Source of the DNA: an uncultured Lachnospiraceae bacterium
GTDB taxonomy: Bacteria > Bacillota > Clostridia > Lachnospirales > Lachnospiraceae
Direction of reading: 5' to 3'
Length of the DNA stretch: 64,000 nt
NCBI GenBank assembly: GCA_946631295.1
Contig: CAMOZY010000001.1
Span: 1-64,000, forward strand
The notes below the pieces were generated by a model. The model had not been told where the DNA came from. It was given only the letters and a program-made list of their open reading frames with translations, and searched no databases. Shown here one piece after another: positions 1 to 7,757 of the stretch. The position numbers were made by a program, and so were the translations under genes. Numbering within the stretch: position 1 is the first letter of the stretch; each line of letters starts with the position of its first letter.

Positions 1-1184
1 ATTACAGCATAGGTGATATAGTTTCTCTGGATTTCAGATTTATAAATGTCCTGTCTTCATTTATTTCCACAAAAGAAATCGAGCTTCCTTTCACTGGCGA
101 TGACAGTGTCCTGACTGAATTCGAAAGAGACAGTTATAACACCATCGTAAAGAAGTACTCTGCATCATCAGATTTAAGAGATCAGGTCAGATCCATCCTC
201 GAAAAATATGACATTACAGGATGGATAGGAAAACCTTCTTCTCCTCCAAAGACTATTGATGAAGACCGTGGCGGTACCGTAAATCAGCTCTATATCAGAT
301 TTTCAAACGGATGCGATGAACTTATTACCTTCAGAGAAGTTCCGGATGAAACCGGCAAAGAGGCTGCTTTTGCTTTGCGCAGGCTGATCCTCGACTCACT
401 CACTGAAGAAAAACTGATATCATCTGAAAAGGTTTTTCCGAAATTATCCGAATGCAAATCTCTGCGCGAAGAGCATGGTCCTGTCTGTAAAATAGAATCA
501 AGGTATTTCTCGACAGGCATGATGGCATTCAGCAATCTTACCATTGTACAGACTATAGAGATGGCAGGTCCAAAATTAAAGGTAACACGGAAAGAGCAGC
601 GCGGAAACGAACCTGAAAAGATCAGCAGTGCAGAGATAGATTCTGACATAATGGACAGGCTTCAGGCTATATCCGATACAGAAAACCTTCCTGTATGGAA
701 TTATGCTGCGATAGATCCTGAGAAGAGGTATAGAAATGACGGTATGATGGATTATTTTCCTCCATCACACGATATAGATATCTATTACGACGATACGCCC
801 GTAACCGGAATCTGGAGAACAAAGTGCTCAATAGGAGACGCTGTTTACTGCCTTGGAGGAAAAGAGATATACGACAGCATCTCCGCCCTTATCACTGAAG
901 CAATGGAGAATGCAGGACTTATTCAGGAAACAGCTCCTCCGAAAATGTCTATGCCAATGGGAATGGCCACTTCAGCCGGATGGGGAGTGTTTGGCGGAAT
1001 GAACACTGCCGAACTGGCCGCACAACAGCAGGCAACTATGGCTTCATTCATGCAGCAAAGTGCAAATCCATCTTCACTAAGCGGCCCGGGAACAGCCCCT
1101 GCAAATAATGATACATGGACATGCACCTGCGGAAGCGTCAACACCACTAATTTTTGTCCGAACTGCGGAGGTGCAAGAATATAA
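1..1184 (+). CDS. Unknown protein with C-terminal zinc ribbon, 5' end outside window
   Basis: The frame is open from base 3 to the TAA at 1182-1184, so the start lies left of the window; about 393 residues are visible. I do not recognise the main part. Near the C-terminus a Gly/Met/Gln-rich linker is followed by a two-knuckle zinc ribbon: the pattern CTCG, about ten residues, then CPNC, ending GGARI. Similar ribbon tails end SPFH/YdjI-type membrane-associated proteins and other bacterial scaffold proteins, but no SPFH domain is visible here. The ribbon probably serves protein binding or structure rather than catalysis. No transmembrane segment or signal peptide is seen in the visible part. 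The gene ends 3 bases before a perfect hairpin shared with the convergent HD-GYP fragment. Confidence 0.75.
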   Translation, partial: YSIGDIVSLDFRFINVLSSFISTKEIELPFTGDDSVLTEFERDSYNTIVKKYSASSDLRDQVRSILEKYDITGWIGKPSSPPKTIDEDRGGTVNQLYIRFSNGCDELITFREVPDETGKEAAFALRRLILDSLTEEKLISSEKVFPKLSECKSLREEHGPVCKIESRYFSTGMMAFSNLTIVQTIEMAGPKLKVTRKEQRGNEPEKISSAEIDSDIMDRLQAISDTENLPVWNYAAIDPEKRYRNDGMMDYFPPSHDIDIYYDDTPVTGIWRTKCSIGDAVYCLGGKEIYDSISALITEAMENAGLIQETAPPKMSMPMGMATSAGWGVFGGMNTAELAAQQQATMASFMQQSANPSSLSGPGTAPANNDTWTCTCGSVNTTNFCPNCGGARI

Positions 1185-1187
1185 AAT

Positions 1188-1217
1188 AATCAGCTTCCAT
1201 GATCATGGAAGCTGATT
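1188..1217. terminator. Bidirectional hairpin between convergent genes
   Basis: A perfect 13-bp inverted repeat (AATCAGCTTCCAT at 1188-1200, its complement at 1205-1217, loop GATC) sits between the zinc-ribbon gene and the convergent HD-GYP fragment. The TGA of the minus-strand gene (1203-1205) lies in the loop. The U-tract is weak on both strands (TGTATTT on plus), so termination strength is uncertain. Confidence 0.6.
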
Positions 1218-1898
1218 GTATTTACGCAGAACATCTTTTATATCTGAGACTGATTCCAAAAACACTTCGACACATTTAGGATCGAATTGAGTACCCTTAC
1301 CCTCTTCGATCATTCTGAGTGCTTCATCAAGAGGAAAAGCAGGCTTATACACACGTGCTGAAGTCAGTGCATCAAAAACATCCGCGACAGCCATTATACG
1401 CGCGGATAATGGTATCTCTTCTTCCTTCAGGCCTTCAGGGTATCCTGTGCCATTCCACTTTTCATGATGATATGCTGCCATATTGCGGGCTTCTCTAAGA
1501 TAACTTCCGCCCTCTATCGTACTCATGGCTTTTTCTATTATCTCCTTGCCCACAGTGGCATGGGTCTTCATAATCTCAAATTCCTCAGCTGTTAGTCTGC
1601 CGGGCTTATTGAGAATTGCATCCGGTATTTTGATCTTGCCGACATCATGAAGCGGTGCTGATTTTTCAACATAGATCATATACTGGGATGTCATCTGCTC
1701 GGAATAATATCCCTTACGTTTCAATCCGTTCAGTATTATACGCACATATGAAGCAGTCTTTTGAATATGGTCGCCTGTATCCGAATCACGGTTTTCAACC
1801 ATATCCGCCATAAGAATGATCAGTCCGTCACGCATCTTCATGGCGATTTCCGAAAACCTGCGTATATCACGGTACTGGTCAGCCATATCGGATTCCAT
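1203..1898 (-). CDS. HD-GYP c-di-GMP phosphodiesterase, catalytic fragment of a broken gene
   Basis: This 231-residue frame holds a complete HD-GYP domain. It has the HD pair in LHDVGKIKIP, the LNKPGRL element, HHEKWNGTGYP (the GYP signature) and the metal Asp in MAVADVFDALTS. Such domains hydrolyse c-di-GMP. The frame stays open upstream to a TGA at 2034-2036. That extra part (including NEIGELYSTISKMESDM) is the second half of a HAMP linker but contains no ATG, GTG or TTG and no ribosome site. The only start, ATG at 1896-1898, also lacks a Shine-Dalgarno. The fragment is therefore probably not translated well on its own. The N-terminal half of the original gene is the next feature, in another frame. 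Confidence 0.7.
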   Translation of the reverse strand: MESDMADQYRDIRRFSEIAMKMRDGLIILMADMVENRDSDTGDHIQKTASYVRIILNGLKRKGYYSEQMTSQYMIYVEKSAPLHDVGKIKIPDAILNKPGRLTAEEFEIMKTHATVGKEIIEKAMSTIEGGSYLREARNMAAYHHEKWNGTGYPEGLKEEEIPLSARIMAVADVFDALTSARVYKPAFPLDEALRMIEEGKGTQFDPKCVEVFLESVSDIKDVLRKYNQLP

Positions 1899-1957
1899 TT
1901 TGCTTATAGTAGAGTACAGTTCACCGATCTCATTTTTAGACTTGATATCAATATCCT

Positions 1958-2470
1958 TCAGCCTTCTGACGCTCTCATCAATCTTCTCCTGATCAGGGAT
2001 GCCGCTGATAAAATCTCTGGCTGAAGCAGAGTCTCATCCTCAAAACTTCCCTCCTCGCAGGGTGTTCCCAGAAGAGTATAAGTGCCGCCGTTTTTCAGTT
2101 CTTCAGAAGTCTTGGTATTGATCGCATACGTAAGACTATGGATATCATTTATATCATCGAAATATATGGCATACAGGTAATCTATTTCGGAACTTTCCTT
2201 AACATGATTCAGTCCTGCCCTCATCTCCTCATATGTATCAGGCATTTCACGGGAAGCTATCATATCTCCGAATGAATAATCATCTGCTACAGTACATGCA
2301 TACTCCAGAACCGTAGTTACATATTTCCTGTAATTTTCCATTACATGGTTTTCATAAAGATTGTATCCGACGATGACTATTACGATGGTCAGCACGATAA
2401 TAACTAACGCCGAATAAATCGCAGTCACTACTTTTATGCTGAGTCCGTTATGCTTTTTCTTTTCCAACAC
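1958..2470 (-). CDS. Membrane sensor N-terminal fragment of the broken HD-GYP gene
   Basis: This 170-residue frame starts at GTG (2468-2470) after a G-rich tract. It has a short basic N-terminus, one membrane helix (about residues 12-35) and an extracytoplasmic sensor region up to about residue 150, then runs into out-of-frame sequence. A normal receptor of this type would continue the sensor domain, cross the membrane again and enter a HAMP linker. Here the second membrane helix and the first half of HAMP are missing, and the frame is lost at about 2024-2040. The likeliest explanation is an out-of-frame internal deletion in an HD-GYP receptor gene. The leader reads ACAGGAT just before the start, a possible CsrA site. 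Confidence 0.6.
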   Translation of the reverse strand: MLEKKKHNGLSIKVVTAIYSALVIIVLTIVIVIVGYNLYENHVMENYRKYVTTVLEYACTVADDYSFGDMIASREMPDTYEEMRAGLNHVKESSEIDYLYAIYFDDINDIHSLTYAINTKTSEELKNGGTYTLLGTPCEEGSFEDETLLQPEILSAASLIRRRLMRASEG

Positions 2471-2500
2471 GCCCCCCCAAATCCTGTATTAACAAAAAGA

Positions 2501-3160
2501 TCAGATTTCCCAGTTTACGAAGTGTTTCTCCTCGCCTCTCCACAGAGCAGTGAAATCCTTTCTGTTGCCGTAAAAGAATAACCCTTCGGTATATCCGCAC
2601 CAGTTTTCTCCATGCCTTCCCGTCTTAAGACCAAAAAGAGCACTTGCAAGGGTTACGACATGACTGTCATGTGAAACAATAATATCAAGACAGTCATGAG
2701 ATTCCGGCACAGCAAAGATCATATCTACTATAGGACGTGCAGCTTCGATAAGTGTCGTTCCGGCAGTCAGTTCAGGCAAGTTATTCTGAAGACCGTAATA
2801 GAAATCGTACCATCCTATCCCGAATTCAGACTGTGCACGGCCAAGTCCCTCAAGATGAGCAAATTCATGAACTGTTTTGATATCCGGATCCATAATGCCT
2901 GCACCTCTGCAGATTTCCGTAACAGTCTGAACGCATCTTCCGACCGGGCTTGAATACAGATAACCTATCTGCCTGTCAAGGTCCTTTCCGATACGGTTTG
3001 CTACGGCAATTCCTTCAGGAGTCAGCAGCAGATTGCTGTAGTCTCCGTCAGGCGGGTTGTCATATCTTATCGAATGACGCATATAAGCCTTGAGATTTCC
3101 TTTTTTGGGGAGTCTTAAGGCATCTGATGTCATCTTTTCACATATTCCGTTAAAGATCAT
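2501..3160 (-). CDS. Histidine phosphatase (phosphoglycerate mutase-like) family protein
   Basis: 219 residues. The N-terminal MRHSIRY contains the Arg-His pair of the histidine phosphatase superfamily (RHG variant). SSPVGRCVQT supplies the second phosphate-binding Arg, and VSHDSHV carries the C-terminal catalytic His. The family transfers phosphate through a phospho-His on varied substrates (sugar phosphates, nucleotides, phosphoproteins); nothing in the sequence fixes the substrate. No signal peptide, so probably cytosolic. The start at 3160 is supported by AGGAG seven bases upstream of ATG. It is followed after 30 bases by the broken HD-GYP gene, so the two were probably one transcript. 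Confidence 0.8.
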   Translation of the reverse strand: MIFNGICEKMTSDALRLPKKGNLKAYMRHSIRYDNPPDGDYSNLLLTPEGIAVANRIGKDLDRQIGYLYSSPVGRCVQTVTEICRGAGIMDPDIKTVHEFAHLEGLGRAQSEFGIGWYDFYYGLQNNLPELTAGTTLIEAARPIVDMIFAVPESHDCLDIIVSHDSHVVTLASALFGLKTGRHGENWCGYTEGLFFYGNRKDFTALWRGEEKHFVNWEI

Positions 3161-3276
3161 GGATTGCTCCTGTCTCTTTACTCTTTTGCGGATCCCTGTA
3201 TTTACCGGATCCGCTTATCATGTTTCAGTGTCCACATATTATAATATCACTCATATTACATTTATGGGTGTATAAG

Positions 3277-3305
3277 TTGCATTTAAACGGTTATTATCCT
3301 ATAAT
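3277..3305 (+). promoter_or_regulatory. Promoter of tRNA-Leu
   Basis: TTGCAT (3277-3282), a 17-base spacer and a perfect TATAAT (3300-3305). The predicted start near 3312 is about six bases upstream of the mature tRNA 5' end. Confidence 0.7.
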
Positions 3306-3317
3306 ACAAGGGCTTCA

Positions 3318-3397
3318 GCGGATGTGATGGAATTGGTAGACATGCAAGATTTAGGTTCTTGTGCGAAAGCGTGCGGGTTCGAGTCCCTTCATCCGCA
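3318..3397 (+). tRNA. tRNA-Leu (anticodon UAG)
   Basis: The 7-bp acceptor stem pairs GCGGATG (3318-3324) with CATCCGC (3390-3396), with A as discriminator. The anticodon arm CAAGA-TTTAGGT-TCTTG gives anticodon UAG, reading CUN leucine codons. A short class II variable arm (TGCGAAAGCG) and a TTCGAGT T-loop follow. No 3' CCA is encoded. The T-stem (GCGGG against CCCTT) contains a G-U and a C-U opposition in its outer pairs. It has its own promoter and is followed at once by an intrinsic terminator. Confidence 0.93.
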
Positions 3398-3400
3398 TAA

Positions 3401-3428
3401 AAAAGGTCCCGAATGGGACTTTTTTTTG
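3401..3428 (+). terminator. Intrinsic terminator of tRNA-Leu
   Basis: GTCCC (3406-3410), loop GAAT, GGGAC (3415-3419), then eight or more T. It separates the tRNA from the diguanylate cyclase gene. Confidence 0.85.
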
Positions 3429-3445
3429 TTATAATCATGTGGAAT

Positions 3446-4456
3446 ATGGAAAGAAAAAAAGTTGAAAAGTTAACATTTATAGTAAACACCCTGATCCTTA
3501 TCACAGTATTCGGACTCATGGGTTTCTTTTACATGATAGATGTACCATTCCTGGTATATTTCAGCATTCCCACGGTATGCATATACCTGATCGGATACAT
3601 TCTAATATCCACAAGACATCTGGACATCTATGTATGGATGGTATATATATGGCTGACTCTCTATATGGGCATCACTACTGTATGTCTGGGATATGATTTC
3701 GGATTCCATCTTTACTGCATGTCGATGATCCCCGTCATGTTCGTTTCGGAATATCTTTCCTACAAACTCGGTGACAGAAGCCTCAAGGCACTCCCCGTAT
3801 GTATCGCAGTCTGCCTTGTATATCTCATATGCACAGGATACACTTCATATAACGGTCCTGTATATGATGTCGATAAGACAGCGGCAGGAGTTTTCTGGAA
3901 TCTCAATTCCATCATCGTATTCGGATTCCTGATCTATTACACCAACTGGATGATAAAACTTGTCATCAATTCAGAAAACAAGCTTAAAGAGATGGCACAG
4001 GTCGATAATCTGACCAAGCTTTATAACCGTCATTACATGAAAGAGATACTGAATGCAAGTGAAAGTGGTGACGGCAGATATCTTGCGATTGCAGACATAG
4101 ACCACTTCAAGAACATCAACGATACCTACGGGCATAACGCAGGTGATCTGGTTTTAAAAAAGCTCGCTCTTATCCTTAAGGAAAATTTTAAAGGTGCGGA
4201 TATATGCAGATGGGGCGGAGAAGAATTCCTGATCCTCGAATCCGGAAATATCGAATCCGGAAAAAAACATTTCGAAGCCTTCAGAGACGCACTGAAAAAT
4301 ACTGATTTTATCTATGAAGACCAAAAGATCACGGTTACTATCACTGCGGGATTATCTGTCAGAGAGCCCGGACATTCAGTGGATAAATGGGTACAGAGTG
4401 CAGATAATAAGCTTTACTACGGCAAAGAACACGGGCGTGATCAGATTGTCATTTAG
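3446..4456 (+). CDS. Membrane-bound diguanylate cyclase (GGDEF)
   Basis: About 336 residues. The first ~175 form about six hydrophobic helices without a large extracytoplasmic domain (resembling 6-TM sensor modules), followed by a short helix and a GGDEF domain. The signature is RWGGEEF, an active GGEEF variant, and the domain opens with DNLTKLYNRHY. The inhibitory site is degenerate (KGAD instead of RxxD). It should make c-di-GMP from two GTP. The start is uncertain: in-frame ATGs lie at 3413 (inside the tRNA terminator), 3437 and 3446, and none has a good Shine-Dalgarno. A perfect TATAAT at 3430-3435 would start transcription only a few bases before the 3446 ATG. The stop overlaps the convergent channel gene by 8 bases. 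Confidence 0.87.
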   Translation: MERKKVEKLTFIVNTLILITVFGLMGFFYMIDVPFLVYFSIPTVCIYLIGYILISTRHLDIYVWMVYIWLTLYMGITTVCLGYDFGFHLYCMSMIPVMFVSEYLSYKLGDRSLKALPVCIAVCLVYLICTGYTSYNGPVYDVDKTAAGVFWNLNSIIVFGFLIYYTNWMIKLVINSENKLKEMAQVDNLTKLYNRHYMKEILNASESGDGRYLAIADIDHFKNINDTYGHNAGDLVLKKLALILKENFKGADICRWGGEEFLILESGNIESGKKHFEAFRDALKNTDFIYEDQKITVTITAGLSVREPGHSVDKWVQSADNKLYYGKEHGRDQIVI

Positions 4457-5915
4457 AAGATTTTCCTATCATATCATCCATGTTCTTTTCATCCTCATCT
4501 ATCAGCTTTTCTATCTCTCTGCGTGTTACACTGCCATAAACTCCGTCTTTTTCTTTTTCGGAAAGAGGCAGATCATCAAATGGAACGAGAAGATTGTGCT
4601 TTCTGCTTTCGTTATCTCTTTCAGGTGCGTAAGTCCAATGGTTGATATAATGGTATCTGCTCCATCTTATATGTTCAATCTGCCAGAATTCCTCTTCCGA
4701 AATATTTCCCTCATCACGGATCCTCATCTCAATCCAGTAATGATCTCCTCTTGCCATGCTGGAAGCTTTCTTGAATCCGGGCAGTGCATTCCATTCCTTC
4801 GCAATTTCAGCCTCATCATAACTGTCTTCAGGCTTATTTCCGTATCTTAGACTATAATCGTAGTTAAACAGTTTTCCGAGTTTATAAAGCCTTTCTTCCT
4901 TGATGTCTTCCTCGGTAAGATATTCGTCAAGATCTCCGAAATATGTCAGATTGTCTCCGACATAGAATCCTCCCCATTTACGCCCTTCCTCGTTAAAATA
5001 GAATATTTCCGCATCCTGGTTACGGTACATTACCTCCTGTGAAATCTGCATGGAATGTTCTTCTTCTGTGATGATCACACGATCAGATTTTGATATTTCA
5101 TCCAGATCATCCTGCCATCTCTTGGAATGCACCACCACCACATCATGGTTCATGGTATTGAGTGAAGCCAGAAAGGCAGCATCCGAATCATTGCATCCCC
5201 AGATGTGATATACAATTTTCTGGTCAAGAGAAAAAATATTATTGAGGTATCCGTATCTGAAGATTGCTCTGCCGATATTCTCATATCCGATTATGGAAAC
5301 AGAATAATCCTTCTTTTCCCTGACTTTATAAAGATGGAATTTCCTCCAGTATTTTCTTGCCATTACCTCGTATATATTAATGATCCTGACACCTTTACGA
5401 TTTATGGCATTCAGAAGAAAAGGATCCATATCCCTTACAAGCAGGCATATTATGCTGTCACCGAATGAATCCCTTCTCTCCTCATAAAACTGAAGAGTCT
5501 TGGTGTCGTCATTCATGAAAATGAGATGATATCTGGCTCTCTCCGCTTTTTTTCTTCCATCCGTGCGGGCATAGAATCCATGCTTCAGCTTGGCTTCGAG
5601 CTTTGCACCATATTCATTGTCGGTATATACGGCAGTCGAATCGTTGAAAAAATACATTAAGATCCTGTCTATGGTCTTGTAGACAGAAGTAAGAAAACTC
5701 AGGACGACGCCTGCTGCGACGAGCAGCGCAGTAAGTTTGGCAAGTGTTATCCAGACATTGCTCACCTCAGTTGTAGGATTAACGAAATAGAGAGCACATG
5801 TCGCATACAGTGCCTCAAAAAAGGGAAGCCCCTCCACGGAATAATATCCTATCATTCCCAAAAGGAGCGGAACCCATGCAAAACGCATTATTATCCGGCC
5901 AATCTTGTCTTCCAT
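4449..5915 (-). CDS. 2-TM channel-like protein with RCK-like and C-terminal RyR domains
   Basis: 488 residues. The N-terminus (1-90) has two membrane helices flanking a pore-loop-like stretch (ALYATCALYFVNPTTEV) at the place of a potassium-channel filter, but without TVGYGD. Next comes an RCK/TrkA_N-like Rossmann region (about 120-285, with SIIGYENIGRAIFRYG). The last ~90 residues match the RyR fold: HIRWSRYHYINHWTYAP at about 415, then KHNLLVPFDDLPLSEKEKD. RyR modules are known from ryanodine receptors and, in bacteria, are attached to TrkA-like proteins, where a ligand-sensing role is suspected; the ligand is unknown. The start at 5915 has GGGAG seven bases upstream. It is divergent from a second channel-like gene. 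Function inferred: ligand-gated ion channel. Confidence 0.72.
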   Translation of the reverse strand: MEDKIGRIIMRFAWVPLLLGMIGYYSVEGLPFFEALYATCALYFVNPTTEVSNVWITLAKLTALLVAAGVVLSFLTSVYKTIDRILMYFFNDSTAVYTDNEYGAKLEAKLKHGFYARTDGRKKAERARYHLIFMNDDTKTLQFYEERRDSFGDSIICLLVRDMDPFLLNAINRKGVRIINIYEVMARKYWRKFHLYKVREKKDYSVSIIGYENIGRAIFRYGYLNNIFSLDQKIVYHIWGCNDSDAAFLASLNTMNHDVVVVHSKRWQDDLDEISKSDRVIITEEEHSMQISQEVMYRNQDAEIFYFNEEGRKWGGFYVGDNLTYFGDLDEYLTEEDIKEERLYKLGKLFNYDYSLRYGNKPEDSYDEAEIAKEWNALPGFKKASSMARGDHYWIEMRIRDEGNISEEEFWQIEHIRWSRYHYINHWTYAPERDNESRKHNLLVPFDDLPLSEKEKDGVYGSVTRREIEKLIDEDEKNMDDMIGKSSK

Positions 5916-5961
5916 ATCTCTCCCGTACAGCAGTCATATGAACGGACTGCACTTTGATGAT

Positions 5962-6007
5962 TTGATAACTGCACACCATAATAATATATTAATCCGCTGT
6001 TGTCCAA
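5962..6007. promoter_or_regulatory. Divergent promoters of the channel locus
   Basis: On plus, TTGATA (5962-5967), 17 bases and TATATT (5985-5990) would drive the RCK channel operon. On minus, TTGGAC (complement of 6002-6007), 18 bases and TATTAT (complement of 5978-5983) would drive the RyR channel gene. The two -10 regions overlap, so the two units may be expressed in a mutually linked way. Confidence 0.5.
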
Positions 6008-6075
6008 ATTCATGATGCCTCTTATTCACTCAAAATATGGAAAAACAGTGAAAAATGCAGTAAAATTATAAATGT

Positions 6076-7260
6076 ATGGGCAAAAATGAAAATGACAATA
6101 AAACAAGGGATAAAAGAAAGCTGTCCGCAAGACTGAAAGACTTTCTTCAGCGATCTCATTTACTGACATCTGCGCTGATCATCATTTTAGTCTTTGTCGT
6201 CTGTTACGCCTGCTACATTTACTCTGACGCAAGGGAAAATGGTCTGAGCTTTCTTGATGTCATCATCTACAATCTCCTCGCTCTTGCCGGCAATGATTAC
6301 GAATTCACGGAAACTCCGGCAGGCAGGATACTCGGTCTGATCGTACTCTCGCTCGGTGTTGTGGCTCTGTCCACCATAACCGGTTACATCTCATCAGCAC
6401 TCGTTGCAAGAAAGCTCAATGTCGAAAGAGGTATTAAGAAAATGCAGAATATGAAAGAGCACATAATCATCTGCGGATTCAAGAATGATATAAAATCCCT
6501 CATCACCGGAATCCTCCGGAAAAATAAGAATCTTTCAGTTTCAGACATCATCCTTATCACTGCAGCCGAAGATGTCAAACTGCAGAACCTCAGAGACGAT
6601 GACGGGTTAAAGGGGCTTCTGATACTCAAGGGTGATTTCACTGAAGAGCAGACTCTTAAGAACGCGAACATATCCAAGGCAGCCAAGGTCCTCATCATAG
6701 GTGAAAACAGCGAAGGGCTCGACGATGAACTTATAGATTCAAGAGTGTTCGTCACAGCCCTCATGGCAAGGAACCTTAATTCAAAATGTCATATCTGCGC
6801 ACAGATCCGTACCGAAAGATACCGTAATTATCTTGAAGCCCAGGGATGTGCTGAAGTCATCTATACTGATGAATATACAAGATACATCCTCACCACCTCG
6901 ACCAATTACAGCGGTATGAGCAAGGTCATGAGTTCATTCCTCGATAACGGTGATGGCATCTCGGTTCAGCTGGAACCCGTTTCAGAAGAATGGATCGGCA
7001 AAAAATACAGTGATCTGTTTGACTGGTATAAGAAAGAGAAAAACATCCTGCTTCTTGGAATTCTTGAGAATATGGGTGTTGAAAAAGAGATCAAACACAG
7101 CATACTTTCGGAAGCCCAGAAATCAACCAATTACGGTGAGATCATACAGAAGCTGAAAACCGTCAAGGATATGGAAACAAATGAGCCCCGCCTGAACCCC
7201 GGTGACGATTACGTCATCCCTTCCAATTCCGGAGCCATTATACTTGGGGAGGAACGCTGA
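6076..7260 (+). CDS. 2-TM channel-like protein with RCK (TrkA_N) domain
   Basis: 394 residues. A basic N-terminus leads to TM1 (31-50), a pore-loop-like segment (LLALAGNDYEFTETPAG, 67-83), TM2 (84-111), and a cytosolic RCK domain from about 128 (KEHIIICGF), with a second lobe at about 290-394 ending in a TrkA_C-like GDDYVIPSNSGAIIL. The layout is that of a Kch/MthK-type or Castor-type channel, but the selectivity filter is not TVGYGD, so ion selectivity cannot be assigned. No Shine-Dalgarno is visible before the ATG. It overlaps the cyclic-nucleotide-binding gene by one base (TGATG), which implies translational coupling. Confidence 0.75.
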   Translation: MGKNENDNKTRDKRKLSARLKDFLQRSHLLTSALIIILVFVVCYACYIYSDARENGLSFLDVIIYNLLALAGNDYEFTETPAGRILGLIVLSLGVVALSTITGYISSALVARKLNVERGIKKMQNMKEHIIICGFKNDIKSLITGILRKNKNLSVSDIILITAAEDVKLQNLRDDDGLKGLLILKGDFTEEQTLKNANISKAAKVLIIGENSEGLDDELIDSRVFVTALMARNLNSKCHICAQIRTERYRNYLEAQGCAEVIYTDEYTRYILTTSTNYSGMSKVMSSFLDNGDGISVQLEPVSEEWIGKKYSDLFDWYKKEKNILLLGILENMGVEKEIKHSILSEAQKSTNYGEIIQKLKTVKDMETNEPRLNPGDDYVIPSNSGAIILGEER

Positions 7261-7742
7261 TGGATTATATCAAAAAATTAAAAGCTTTCCCTCTTTTTGA
7301 AAAGATCTCCGACGAAGATCTGAAAAGCTTCGCAGCGCTGCTTAGTCCCATGACATCTGCTGCAGGTTCGGACATAATCACAGAGGGTGAGACAGGATCT
7401 GATATGTATTTTCTCATTGAAGGATCAGTCGACATTATCAAGACCACCGTTTTTGGAGACAAGTTTGTCTGTGCATCTCTGACAAGTGACATGGGATGCG
7501 TATTCGGTGAGATGGCACTTATCGACAGCGACAAAAGATCCGCAACAGTCAGAGCCAAAACCGACTGCACCTCTCTTTATATCTCACGTGCTGACTTCAA
7601 TTCCTTTGCGGATTCACATCCCGCTGCAGGCGTATCACTCCTGAGGTTCATCGGAGTCAATCTTGTAAGAAACATCCGCAAGGAAAACGAAAATCTCAAC
7701 CTGGTCTATCAGGCACTTATAGAAGAAATAGAATCCAATTAG
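7260..7742 (+). CDS. Stand-alone cyclic-nucleotide-binding domain protein
   Basis: 160 residues made of one Crp-type cNMP-binding beta-roll plus a helical tail (about 125-160). The phosphate-binding cassette is recognisable: FGEMALIDSDKRSATV at 82-97, with Glu84 for the ribose and Arg93 for the cyclic phosphate. Early glycines (EGETGSDMYFLIEG, 42-55) fit the roll. There is no DNA-binding HTH, so it is unlikely to be a transcription factor. It is probably a regulatory subunit acting in trans on the channel or on the downstream enzyme. It is joined to the channel gene by a one-base overlap and followed after 15 bases by the lipase/ATP-grasp fusion. Confidence 0.85.
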   Translation: MDYIKKLKAFPLFEKISDEDLKSFAALLSPMTSAAGSDIITEGETGSDMYFLIEGSVDIIKTTVFGDKFVCASLTSDMGCVFGEMALIDSDKRSATVRAKTDCTSLYISRADFNSFADSHPAAGVSLLRFIGVNLVRNIRKENENLNLVYQALIEEIESN

Positions 7743-7757
7743 TACCGGAGGCTGTAA

